Shown in pieces: positions 1 through 6,777 of a DNA stretch of 10,299 nt. The position numbers and the translations under genes were made by a program. Position 1 is the first letter of the stretch. Each line of letters opens with the position of its first letter. The DNA lies in assembly GCA_022866005.1 (NCBI GenBank), contig JALHTV010000025.1:1-10299 (forward strand), read 5' to 3'. The stretch comes from Phycisphaerae bacterium. Its GTDB lineage: Bacteria > Planctomycetota > Phycisphaerae > SM23-33. The notes below the pieces were generated by a model. That model was not told the origin of the DNA and did not search any database. It saw nothing but the letters and a program-made list of their open reading frames with translations.

Positions 1-1577
1 AGACGCTTCTTTGCCTCCTCCAGTTTATCCAGGAATCCGTCTTTCCGGAACATGGCAGTCCATCGTCTCAGGAGCAGCCACCCGCCGGTTCGATACAGGC
101 TCCTCAACCACCTTCGGTACCAGTTCTCCCAGGCGGACTTGATCTTGTGGAGACGGAAGGCGATGGCGGGGAAGGAGACGATGTGGAGCCCCACGGAGAA
201 CATGGTGCGCGGCCGGTAGAAGCGGCCCATGATCTTCTGGGCGGACGCCTGCACATCCTCGGGGGTCAGCGGCTCGTCGGGCACGATGACAGGGAAGTTC
301 CCGTCGTAATACTCCAGGCCGACGCATTCCGTGGGGAAGATCCTGTTCTGGGTCCGGAGCCGCTTGGTCAGTTCCGTCCCCGGCAGCGGAAGCGGCAACA
401 GCACCTGCACCGTGTCCAGGTGTGCCTTGCGGATGAACCGGCGGAAATGCCGCACGCGGTCCTCGGCGCCAATATGGAATCCCTGCCCCTGGCGGGCTGG
501 GTAGCCGAAGATGAACATGCCGTGCACCCGGAAGCCGGCCCGGCGGTACAGCCGGGCCAAGCCCAAAATCTCCTCCGGGTTCAGGTGTTTGTCCATCGCC
601 GCCAACTCCTCGGGGATGGGCGATTCGAAGCCGATGGCGAGGACGTTGATCCCCGCTTCGCGCATCGCACGGAGCAGCTCGCTGTCCCGGGCCTTGTCGA
701 GCCGTATTTGGACCGTGATGCTAAATCGGGTCCCGACCTGGTCCTGGTAGTCCCGCAGCATCTGGCACAGGCGCAGGGTCTCCTGTCGGTTCTGCCCGAA
801 CAGGTCATCGACGATGAAGAATATCTTGCCGCCCCATTTCTCGTAGATCGACGCGAACTGTTCCATCATGCGCTCGGGGGTAGAGCCGCGCGGCTTGCCC
901 TTCACGGCGCAGAACTCGCAGTTCATCCCGCAGCCGCGGACGCCCGACACCGGGTAGTGCTTCATCCGGGCGTAGCGAAGGACGGAGAAGTCGGGAATGG
1001 GAAGTTCCTCAAAGTCCGTCAGCGGCGGCCGATCGGGCGTCCGCACGAGCCGGCCGTCCTTCAGAAAGGCGATGCCCTGAACGTCCGAGAGGTCCCCGCC
1101 TTTGTCGAAGCACGTCAGCAGTTCCGCGATGGTCTTCTCGCCCTCCCCGATGACCACGATGTCGACACCATTGTGCAGGGCCTGCTCGATATTGTCCTCG
1201 ACGAAATGGTGCCCGCCCGCGATGGTGCGGGCGCCCAGGGCCTTGTAGAGGCGCGCGATCTCGAACAGCCGCGGGATGGTGCTGGTCAGCCCCCCATACA
1301 GTCCCACCACGTCGGCCGGCCGGGCCTGCTGGAGGGCCCTGTGGTCCGGCTTGCCGGCCTCATCCGTCGGCCCGCGCTGATAGTTGTTCTCGTCGATGAC
1401 CTCGGCATCCCATTCTGGGATGTCATGGACGGCCGTGGCGACACACACGGGCCCCAGCGCGGTCATGCCTCGCGCCGAGCGGGAATAGATGTTGAAGGCG
1501 GGATACGCTGGACAGACGATCCGCAGGCGGGCCCGCCGGCCCGCGTCTCCGTTCTTCTGCAAAGCCGGTGGTGTCAT
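1..1577 (-). CDS. B12-binding-domain radical SAM protein (3' end beyond window)
   Basis: About 525 codons are visible, running off the left edge without a stop. Residues about 15-150 resemble the N-terminal cobalamin-binding Rossmann domain of COG1032 proteins: VIDENNY, then ADVVGLYG, then TIAGGHH and VVIGEGE. I see no canonical DxHxxG cobalamin histidine motif, which is common in this class. The radical SAM core follows the linker ELPIPDFS. Its 4Fe-4S ligands are C216, C220 and C223 in GCGMNCEFC (CxxxCxxC), with later core landmarks FIVDDLF, AIGFESP and GMFIFGYP. The C-terminus is basic and aromatic (WENWYRRLRSLYR), as in many members that act at or near membranes. The reaction cannot be assigned; methylation of lipid, antibiotic or cofactor carbons is typical of the family. 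The ATG at 1577 is preceded by GGTGAGGTGG on the coding strand, a plausible ribosome binding site. The gene is divergent from the insertion-sequence remnant that begins 25 bp upstream. Confidence 0.93.
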   Translation of the reverse strand, partial: MTPPALQKNGDAGRRARLRIVCPAYPAFNIYSRSARGMTALGPVCVATAVHDIPEWDAEVIDENNYQRGPTDEAGKPDHRALQQARPADVVGLYGGLTSTIPRLFEIARLYKALGARTIAGGHHFVEDNIEQALHNGVDIVVIGEGEKTIAELLTCFDKGGDLSDVQGIAFLKDGRLVRTPDRPPLTDFEELPIPDFSVLRYARMKHYPVSGVRGCGMNCEFCAVKGKPRGSTPERMMEQFASIYEKWGGKIFFIVDDLFGQNRQETLRLCQMLRDYQDQVGTRFSITVQIRLDKARDSELLRAMREAGINVLAIGFESPIPEELAAMDKHLNPEEILGLARLYRRAGFRVHGMFIFGYPARQGQGFHIGAEDRVRHFRRFIRKAHLDTVQVLLPLPLPGTELTKRLRTQNRIFPTECVGLEYYDGNFPVIVPDEPLTPEDVQASAQKIMGRFYRPRTMFSVGLHIVSFPAIAFRLHKIKSAWENWYRRWLRSLYRTGGWLLLRRWTAMFRKDGFLDKLEEAKKR

Positions 1578-1602
1578 TGGCCACCTCACCTTGTTCTAGG
1601 GT

Positions 1603-1624
1603 TGTCCATACCGAAAACTCCGTC
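1603..1624 (+). repeat. Left terminal inverted repeat of IS remnant
   Basis: This 22-bp repeat begins TGTCCATACCG and contains the core CCGAAAACTCC. It pairs with the complement of 1981-2002, differing at three positions. Its outer TG dinucleotide would be the element boundary. Confidence 0.75.
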
Positions 1625-1714
1625 TACATTGATGCTGCAGCACTTACGTCACCTGCCGGCAGCCCGCCTCTGTCGTAGGATCTCGCCTCGCAGCAGGTCG
1701 ACGGAGACGTAGCG

Positions 1715-1813
1715 ATGGGCATTATCCAGATGGTTTTAGCATTCCTCAAGGCGTTTTTCGTCAGCAAGGCCTACCTCGGTGGGTTGCACCATTAGTATAC
1801 ACGAGCAGCCTGA
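1715..1813 (+). pseudogene. Transposase remnant: N-terminus fused to C-terminus of a DDE integrase-type transposase
   Basis: From ATG 1715 the frame reads MGIIQMVLAFLKAFFVSKA and then directly YLGGLHH, a TAG stop (1793-1795), YTRAA and a TGA (1811-1813). From family memory, integrase-core transposases of this kind often begin with a hydrophobic stretch like LLAFLRAFFLSRA and end with GGLHHRYTRAA or similar. The remnant therefore keeps both ends of the protein and lacks the whole helix-turn-helix and DDE catalytic core (roughly 300 residues). The TAG sits exactly where an arginine codon (such as CGG) would be expected, a second disabling change. It lies inside the inverted repeats at 1603-1624 and 1981-2002, as expected for an internal deletion derivative. 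I am fairly sure of the identification and less sure of the family name. Confidence 0.68.
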
Positions 1814-1980
1814 CTTCATCAGGAGGAGCCACATGGACGTGGGAGGTCAGAAGCACTCTGCGCCCCAGCGATATTCCGCTGCACTTCCGGCTCCTTCTGA
1901 TGGTGCAGGATGATTCAATCGGCACCTGTGGTCGCCGTCCTTTCACGCCACGCCCCAGATATCACGCCTTACACTGTTTG

Positions 1981-2002
1981 GATGGAGTTTTCGGGATAGA
2001 CA
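1981..2002 (-). repeat. Right terminal inverted repeat of IS remnant
   Basis: Read on the minus strand this 22-bp repeat begins TGTCTATCCCG and then has the core CCGAAAACTCC, matching the left repeat at 19 of 22 positions. On the plus strand it ends in CA at 2001-2002. Confidence 0.75.
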
Positions 2003-2455
2003 GGAGCGGTGTAGGCTTCTGGCGCGAATCCAAAGGGGCACGCAATCGAAGTGAAGGCCTTTCTGCGGCGCAGGCCGCACTAACTCGCTGCCACATGCAC
2101 TTGAGATGGCGGTGGCGAGGCGTAGGCGAGGAAGCACGCGGCACTGAGCACGATCACGAAGGTTGTCTGGCGGGCATGGCCCGTGTGGAAACGTTGCATG
2201 TTCCACGGCCGCCACAGCCATAGACATAAGCAACGGATAGTGTCCGAGCGCGGGTAGGCTGGGGCCCCCAAACGCGACGAAGCGACTTGGAGGGCCCCTT
2301 CCGCCCCGCCGGGCACCTTCGCGGGAAAGTCTCTTTGTCTCTCCCCAGCCCCTGGGACGGGGTTATGAGTGGGTTGCCTCCGCTGGCAGCGGGCCGAACC
2401 GTCATGGTTCGGCTCGCATGGGCGGGGCGAACCATGGGTTCCGTGAAGTCACCGC
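2003..2455. other. Gene-poor interval with hairpins; no convincing gene
   Basis: No frame in this stretch gives a protein I recognise. It holds a compact palindrome CTGCGGCGCAG (2063-2073) and the GAACC/GGTTC hairpin cluster described separately. On the minus strand a 39-codon frame (2199 to 2080) has a hydrophobic run FVIVLSAACFLAYA after basic residues, like a signal sequence, but it stops soon after and has no good ribosome binding site. The stretch lies between an IS remnant and a truncated STAS gene, so it is probably decayed sequence. Confidence 0.5.
2391..2441. repeat. Cluster of alternating GAACC/GGTTC inverted repeats (competing hairpins)
   Basis: A 10-bp stem with one G-T pair is formed by GGGCCGAACC (2391-2400) and GGTTCGGCTC (2406-2415) around the loop GTCAT. 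The GGTTCG at 2406-2411 can instead pair with CGAACC at 2428-2433, and that CGAACC can pair with GGTTC at 2437-2441 around the loop ATG. The three pairings exclude each other in part. There is no following T-run, so this is not a standard intrinsic terminator. Its role is unknown; a decayed regulatory leader of the adjacent STAS stub or a repeat remnant are both possible. Confidence 0.55.
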
Positions 2456-2581
2456 ATGATTTCGAAGGGGTTATCCGGGAGGCACAGCGTCTTCCTGGTG
2501 ACCGGGCTGGACAATATCTTCGAGTTCACCAAGAACATCTCCACCGCCATGGCGACGGTTCAGATGGGGTCCCAGAAGTAG
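2456..2581 (+). pseudogene. 3' fragment of a STAS-domain (anti-sigma factor antagonist-like) gene
   Basis: The frame from ATG 2456 to TAG 2579-2581 gives 41 residues containing VFLVTGLDNIFEFTKNISTA. That resembles the last strand and helix of STAS domains, where VFxITGLDxVFEIYxSxEEA is typical. The expected upstream part, including the phosphorylatable serine region (DSSG), is absent: an in-frame TGA lies at 2444-2446 and the preceding sequence is the hairpin cluster, not coding. A full STAS protein has about 100-110 residues, so this is a C-terminal stub. It converges on the end of the GH130 gene 58 bp away. The short length limits certainty; a coincidental short frame is the alternative. 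Confidence 0.5.
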
Positions 2582-2639
2582 GCTGGGCCGGCGAACCCGG
2601 AAGAGCGCGCCGCGGAACGTCCCTCATCCAGCTCCGGCC

Positions 2640-4154
2640 TCACGGCCCGCTGGTCAGCAGGCACTGGATGAGTTCGCTCGTGTCGATAGCGCACATCGTG
2701 GTGTATTGGTCCGCCAGCGCGAAGGGCATGTATAGGGTCCCGCCGTGGATCATGGCCCCGCAGGTGTAGACCACGTTGGGGACGTGGCCTTCCCGCTCGG
2801 AGGGGGGCGCCGACAGCAGCGGTTTCCGCAGCCGACCGCGGACCTTCAGCGGATTGTCCAGGTCCAGCAGCATCGCCCCGATGGAGTATGTCCGCATCGG
2901 CCCCACGCCGTGGATCAGGAGGAGCCAGCCCTCCGGGGTTTCCAGGGGCGAGCCGCAGTTGCCCAGTTGCAGAAGGTTCCAGGGCGCGTCGGGGCCGGCC
3001 ACGCACGCCGCAGTCTCCCAGAAGTGCACCAGGTCTGAGTACATGATGTACAGGTTCTCGCCGTCGATCCGGGAACACATGACGTAGTGCCCGTTCACCC
3101 GCCGGGGGAACATCGCCATGTCCTTGTCCAGCGCGGCGGCCCCATTGATGGAATGCACCTCGATCTCCTGAAAGTCCCGGGTCTGGATGAGCATCGGCAA
3201 AATCCGCAGCCCGTCGTAGGCGACGTAGGTGCCGAAGTATTCGACGGTCCCATCATCGTCAACGAATCGCACCAGGCGAAGGTCCTCGATGCCGTGGGCC
3301 TCTTCCTGCATCACCGGGTAGAGGACCAACTGGGTCAGGTCCGCCTGGGGGGGCAGCCGAACCTGGTAGTTGGACCGCGCCACCCACATCAGGGTTTCAA
3401 TGGCCCGATGGGCGCCGGGAGGAAAAGACTCCTGCCTGCGGAACTCAACCACGGCCTGGTTCAGTTCGGGAATCGTGAATGTATCCTTGAGCCCCGCCAA
3501 CACGCTCTCCACGGCTGCCATCCCGCTGACGCCCATCTCCTGGAGCTTCCTCCGGATCAAGTGCTTGAGGTACTGCTGATCGGGAGAGATTCGGGATTGG
3601 GCCAGCTTCACCGGCGGCGGATCCAGCCGGACCTCCCCGGTTGCATCGATCACGCCGGTCCGGAACACTATGGAAGACACGTGTCCTTCGCCGGTGGCCC
3701 GCAGGCTCATGAGGAACCGCACTGCGCCCTCCGGCAGGCCGGTCTGATCCGGGTGAGGCACGATCGAAGGATTGAACAGCGCCACCCCCTCGATGGCATA
3801 CTCCATGGTCAGGTATGCCCCTGCCAGGTGCCGCCGCGCTGGGGACCAGTCCGCCCGCCAGCCGATCAAGGACTGTGCGTCGCGGTACCGGGCCTCAAAG
3901 GCCGAAGGGAGATCCAGGTGACGCATGCTGTGAGAGGCAAGGGTCTCTTCGAGACATGCGACCACCCGATCCTCCGGCAGGCGGTCGATCCGCTCGAAGA
4001 GGGAACAGATCCGGGCCCCCACCGGGATCAGCGGCAAATGCACGACGTGTCGCTCGTCGCCGTACAACTGCACCGGCAGGCGCCGCACGGCCGGAAGACA
4101 GCCGCCCTCATCCGCCCAGACGGCCACATGCGGGGCCGAACCCTCCTCGGTCAT
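2640..4154 (-). CDS. GH130-family glycoside phosphorylase/hydrolase (mannoside-type)
   Basis: This 504-residue protein carries the motif series of GH130 five-bladed beta-propeller enzymes, which act on beta-mannosides by phosphorolysis or hydrolysis. The first blade is at about 116-167 (EYAIEGVALFNPSIVPHPDQ, then SLRATGEGHVSSIVFRTG). The catalytic-region motif GIEDLRLVRF is at 288-297, where D291 aligns with the general acid Asp expected in GIEDPR. FGTYVAYDG is at 307-315, KDMAMFPRRVNGHYVMCSR at 344-362, SPLETPEGWLLLIHGV at 402-417 and EGHVPNVVYTCGAMI near 455-469. Arg362 and His415 sit where phosphate-binding residues occur in phosphorylases, but I cannot settle phosphorylase against hydrolase. 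A helix-rich segment of about 75 residues (185-260) separates the first two blades. No signal peptide is visible, so it is probably cytoplasmic. The ATG at 4154 overlaps the stop of the upstream glycosyltransferase gene as ATGA, implying translational coupling. The frame stays open upstream to 4682, but that part lies inside the neighbour. Confidence 0.9.
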   Translation of the reverse strand: MTEEGSAPHVAVWADEGGCLPAVRRLPVQLYGDERHVVHLPLIPVGARICSLFERIDRLPEDRVVACLEETLASHSMRHLDLPSAFEARYRDAQSLIGWRADWSPARRHLAGAYLTMEYAIEGVALFNPSIVPHPDQTGLPEGAVRFLMSLRATGEGHVSSIVFRTGVIDATGEVRLDPPPVKLAQSRISPDQQYLKHLIRRKLQEMGVSGMAAVESVLAGLKDTFTIPELNQAVVEFRRQESFPPGAHRAIETLMWVARSNYQVRLPPQADLTQLVLYPVMQEEAHGIEDLRLVRFVDDDGTVEYFGTYVAYDGLRILPMLIQTRDFQEIEVHSINGAAALDKDMAMFPRRVNGHYVMCSRIDGENLYIMYSDLVHFWETAACVAGPDAPWNLLQLGNCGSPLETPEGWLLLIHGVGPMRTYSIGAMLLDLDNPLKVRGRLRKPLLSAPPSEREGHVPNVVYTCGAMIHGGTLYMPFALADQYTTMCAIDTSELIQCLLTSGP

Positions 4155-6454
4155 GTCGTGTTCTCCGTCGCGGGTGCTGGCGTTTCGGCGGCGTCCGCCA
4201 AGGCCACGGCCTGCTCCAGCTTCATCGCCGTCAGCAGTGAGATCAGCCATGACAACGTGGACTCGGCGCCCTGGTTGAGGTTCGGCCCGTCGGGATACAG
4301 GCCGTCGCGGCACCCGCCGGTCTGATAATCGTAAATCATGGACCGGGTGTCGTTGCTGCCGGTGAACCAGTCCAGGAATCGGCGCGCGTGATGCGGCCAG
4401 ATGGGATCCTTGGTGGCGCAGTAGGCGTCGGCGCAGGCACTGACGGTGGCCATCGCCTCCACGGGTTGCTGGTCGAACCGGGCACGCACACCGTTTCGTG
4501 AAAGCCATCCCTTGTTGCCGATCAGGCTGACGCTTTCCCCGGCGGTGGTCTGGAGCTGAATGAGCCAGTTCAGACTGCGGAGGCCCTGTTGGAGCATGCG
4601 CGGGTCGGGGATCCACTGGCCGCACAGGATCAGGGCGTTCGGGAGCTTGGCGTTGTCGTAGGTGACGGCGTCCTCGCACCAAGGCCAGTCGCCGGTCGCG
4701 TGGGCGACGAACCGTTCATAGAGGCGCCCGCCCAGGAGGGCCCGCACCCGCCGCGCGTTGGTGTCGCCGGAGAACCGCTCCAGATAGGCATGCAGGCCCA
4801 CCAGGGCGAACGCCAACGCTCGCGGAGAGGACAAGCCCTCCAAGGTTTCCAGGCTTGCGTTCAGCAGCCGGGTGGCGAAGGACAGGGTGGCCTCGTTGGG
4901 CGCCATGACCGCCGCCAGACCCAACGCCCAGATCGCCCGACCATGCACATCCTCGCTGCCGGCGTCTTCCATCCACTTGCGGTCATAGCTCATGTAATTC
5001 CGGAACCGCCGGTTCTCCGGGTTGAACGCGTGGTACAGGAACGACAAGTAGATATCCACCAGGGGCAGGATCGTCACATCCCGGCGCAAGGCGTAGTACA
5101 TCAGGGCCGCCACCAGCGCCCGGGCGTTGTCGTCCGTGCAGTAGCCGTGATGGCGGTCCGGGACCACATAGATCGCGTGTTGGAGGATGCCCGTGTTGTC
5201 CGTCATCCGTCGCAAGTGGGTCAGGTTCAGGTCCGGCAGGGCCGTGACGATGCGCTCGGGCCGAAACGCCCGCAGCGGCCGCGGGCGCACGTGGCGGTCC
5301 CGCATCAGATCCCGGGCCGTCGCCAAGTAGCCCTTGGCGACTTCCTTCCAGACCATCGCGCGGCCATGCATATAGGCCCGCTTTCGCATGGCGGTTCGCT
5401 CGCTGGGGTCCTCGATCAGTTCGTGAATCGCGAGTGCCATCGCATCGGGGTCCTTGAAGGGGACGAGCCGGCCCCGGCCGGCGGCCAGCAGCTCCTGCGC
5501 GTGCCAGTACGGCGTCGAGATCACGGCCTTGCCCGCCCCGACCGCGTAGGCCAGCGTCCCGGAGGCGACCTGCTCGGGGTTGTGATACGGGGTGAGGTAG
5601 AGGTCCGCCGCGCCGATATACCCGCACATCTCCTCCAGGCTGACGTAGCGGTTGTGGAAAACCACGTGCTCGCCGAGGTCCAGTTCCTCCACCATTCGCT
5701 CCAGGGAATCGCGGTAAGCGTCGCCTTCCTGCCGGAGCAGGTTGGGGTGCGTGGCCCCCAGAATGACGTACATCGTCTCCGGGTGCGCCGCCACGATCCG
5801 CGGCATCGCGCGGAGAACCACCTCGATGCCCTTGCCCGGCGACAGTAGGCCGAACGTCAACAGGACCAAGCGATCTGCCAGGCCGTATCGATTCTTGAAG
5901 AAGGCCGTATCGACGAACGGAACGTCGGGGACCCCATGCGGGATGCAGGCGATCTTTCCCACCGGAACCTGGTACACGTCTCCAAGGATCTCGTTGGCCT
6001 TCGAGGTCATCACGACCAGCCGGTCGCTGTGTCGGGCCAGGTCCCGCATGACGGCCCTCTGGCCGCGCGAGGGGTTCTGAGGGACCGTATGCAGCGTGGT
6101 CACCACCGGCATCCGCAGCCGGCACACCAGGTCGAGCAGGTAGCTTCCGTCCTCTCCCCCGTAGATGCCGAACTCATGCTGAATGATCGTGACGTCCACC
6201 TGGTTAATGTTCAGCATGTCGGCCGCGGTGCGGTACTCCTCCTGCAGATGGTCGGGAACCTGGAACCGCACCTCCTGTGAATACTTGTAGCCCTCCGGCA
6301 CGTCGTCCATGGCCACCACGAAGGCCTGGCGGTCGCCCAGCTCGGCGGCCAGCGTGTCGCGAAGGTCCTTGGCGAACGTCGCGATGCCGCACCGGCGGGG
6401 CACGTAGCTGCTGACCAACGCAACCGTCTGGACTTGGCCCAGTTCTCCCTGCAT
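4151..6454 (-). CDS. GT4 glycosyltransferase fused to a C-terminal glycosidase-like alpha-helical domain
   Basis: The 767-residue protein has two parts. Residues about 8-385 form a GT4/GT-B fold: SSYVPRRCGIATFAKDL at 15-31 (donor-side loop), QHEFGIYGG near 92-100, TTLHTVP near 119-125, IPHGV near 171-175, FGLLSPGKGIEVVLRAM at 201-217 and SGTLAYAVGAGKAVISTPYW at 299-317. In the usual EX7E motif the first acidic residue is E294, while the second appears replaced by Y303. Residues about 405-745 form an alpha-helical domain with the conserved-looking DNTGILQHAIYVVPDRHHGYCTDDNARAL (419-446, in parts) and repeated Trp/Asp-rich helices, resembling six-hairpin glycosidase folds. It probably transfers a hexose, possibly mannose from a nucleotide donor, in the cytoplasm. 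The start at 6454 has GGGAG upstream on the coding strand. It is first in a two-gene operon with the GH130 gene and is transcribed away from the RRM gene. Substrate and product are not known. Confidence 0.9.
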   Translation of the reverse strand: MQGELGQVQTVALVSSYVPRRCGIATFAKDLRDTLAAELGDRQAFVVAMDDVPEGYKYSQEVRFQVPDHLQEEYRTAADMLNINQVDVTIIQHEFGIYGGEDGSYLLDLVCRLRMPVVTTLHTVPQNPSRGQRAVMRDLARHSDRLVVMTSKANEILGDVYQVPVGKIACIPHGVPDVPFVDTAFFKNRYGLADRLVLLTFGLLSPGKGIEVVLRAMPRIVAAHPETMYVILGATHPNLLRQEGDAYRDSLERMVEELDLGEHVVFHNRYVSLEEMCGYIGAADLYLTPYHNPEQVASGTLAYAVGAGKAVISTPYWHAQELLAAGRGRLVPFKDPDAMALAIHELIEDPSERTAMRKRAYMHGRAMVWKEVAKGYLATARDLMRDRHVRPRPLRAFRPERIVTALPDLNLTHLRRMTDNTGILQHAIYVVPDRHHGYCTDDNARALVAALMYYALRRDVTILPLVDIYLSFLYHAFNPENRRFRNYMSYDRKWMEDAGSEDVHGRAIWALGLAAVMAPNEATLSFATRLLNASLETLEGLSSPRALAFALVGLHAYLERFSGDTNARRVRALLGGRLYERFVAHATGDWPWCEDAVTYDNAKLPNALILCGQWIPDPRMLQQGLRSLNWLIQLQTTAGESVSLIGNKGWLSRNGVRARFDQQPVEAMATVSACADAYCATKDPIWPHHARRFLDWFTGSNDTRSMIYDYQTGGCRDGLYPDGPNLNQGAESTLSWLISLLTAMKLEQAVALADAAETPAPATENTT

Positions 6455-6524
6455 CCGTCGCTCCCGTGTCCCCCCGAATAACTCAGTCTACCTTATGATA
6501 CCAGGACTTGCGCCAGGTTGCCAC

Positions 6525-6575
6525 CGGAGCTCCGACATAATCCGCGGGTCGCGGTTTCGAATCCTGCCCCCGCCA
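6525..6575 (+). pseudogene. tRNA-Met(CAU)-like 3' half, degenerate
   Basis: The sequence runs CGGA...CATAATCCG, GGGTC, then a T-arm with loop TTCGAAT at 6556-6562, and an acceptor-like CCCCGCC plus A at 6568-6575. The T-stem (6551-6555 with 6563-6567) pairs at four of five positions with one wobble. The anticodon loop is disturbed: CGGA and TCCG enclose 12 nt instead of 7. No matching 5' acceptor strand (GGCGGGG) or D-arm is found upstream, so it cannot be a working tRNA. It lies in the intergenic gap between the GT4 and RRM genes. Confidence 0.55.
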
Positions 6576-6624
6576 GTGAGGCCAGGCTGTCTTCCCGGGG
6601 CATTGTCGATGGGCAGTTACTGCT

Positions 6625-6653
6625 TTGACTTTCAATGCATCGCGAATGATAAT
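6625..6653 (+). promoter_or_regulatory. Sigma70-type promoter of the RRM gene
   Basis: TTGACT (6625-6630) and GATAAT (6648-6653) are separated by 17 bp, matching the consensus at 5/6 positions each. Transcription would start near 6660 and give a leader of about 118 nt before the ATG at 6778. No other hexamer pair as good was seen in this gap. Confidence 0.65.
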
Positions 6654-6659
6654 TCACGT

Positions 6660-6777
6660 GGACTGGGGCCGGCGGTTGCCGGTCCTGACTCCCTGGGCTG
6701 GAATCGCAGCCCCTTTCGGAAGGATCCGGGAAAGCTAAAACACAGGATCCAAGCGCCCTTATGACAGGAGAACTCTC
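6660..6777 (+). promoter_or_regulatory. Structured 5' leader of the RRM gene
   Basis: The leader can form several local hairpins: GGCCGGC/GCCGGTC (6667-6684), GGGCTG/CAGCCC (6695-6712) and CCTT/AAGG around TCGG (6712-6723). Two GGATCC palindromes (6722-6727 and 6745-6750) can pair with each other. AGGAG at 6766-6770 lies 7 nt before the start codon. Long structured leaders are common upstream of cold-regulated RNA-binding protein genes and may allow autoregulation, but no known riboswitch or thermosensor was recognised. Confidence 0.45.

Larger units (their letters stand above)
1603..2002. mobile_element. Internally deleted insertion-sequence remnant (IS3-like ends, MITE-sized)
   Basis: The 400-bp segment starts with TG and ends with CA and is bounded by 22-bp imperfect terminal inverted repeats matching at 19 of 22 positions (1603-1624 against the complement of 1981-2002). 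TG...CA ends are typical of IS3-type elements with DDE integrases. Inside, 1715-1813 encodes the extreme N- and C-termini of such a transposase fused together, so most of the gene has been lost by deletion. No obvious target-site duplication is visible: the left flank ends GGT and the right flank begins GGA. It cannot move by itself but could have been mobilised in trans. A short stem (CCTGA/TCAGG, 1809-1823 region) follows the pseudogene. The exact IS family is inferred from the ends and protein termini, not from a database match. Confidence 0.7.

Noticed and set aside
147..1712. Plus-strand open frame of about 520 codons
   Set aside because: It lies opposite the radical SAM gene, whose frame has the CxxxCxxC and other core motifs. 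The plus frame is a GC-rich antisense shadow with no recognisable domain.
1833..1913. 26-codon frame behind a strong AGGAGG inside the IS remnant
   Set aside because: The ribosome binding site is good, but the product is short, unrecognised and lies in a decayed element. I could not support it as a gene.
1953..1965. 13-bp match CCCCAGATATCAC also at 7875-7887
   Set aside because: About one match of this length is expected by chance in a window this size, and the flanks do not match.
2063..2074. 12-bp palindromic match CTGCGGCGCAGG also at 9029-9040
   Set aside because: Short, GC-rich and self-complementary; expected by chance, with no shared flank.
3087..4325. Plus-strand open frame of about 412 codons
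   Set aside because: It is antisense to the GH130 gene and crosses its start into the GT gene. The composition is shadow-like (many H, R, P, G) and no motif is seen.
4155..4682. N-terminal extension of the GH130 protein to an upstream ATG
   Set aside because: The frame is open, but these residues are an off-frame reading of the GT gene. GH130 similarity begins after the ATG at 4154, which overlaps the GT stop as ATGA.
4589..5848. Plus-strand open frame of about 419 codons
   Set aside because: It is antisense to the GT4 fusion gene, which has clear motifs on the minus strand.
4983..6125. Minus-strand open frame of 380 codons
   Set aside because: It is an out-of-frame reading of the GT4 gene on the same strand, with Gly/Arg/Pro-rich shadow composition.
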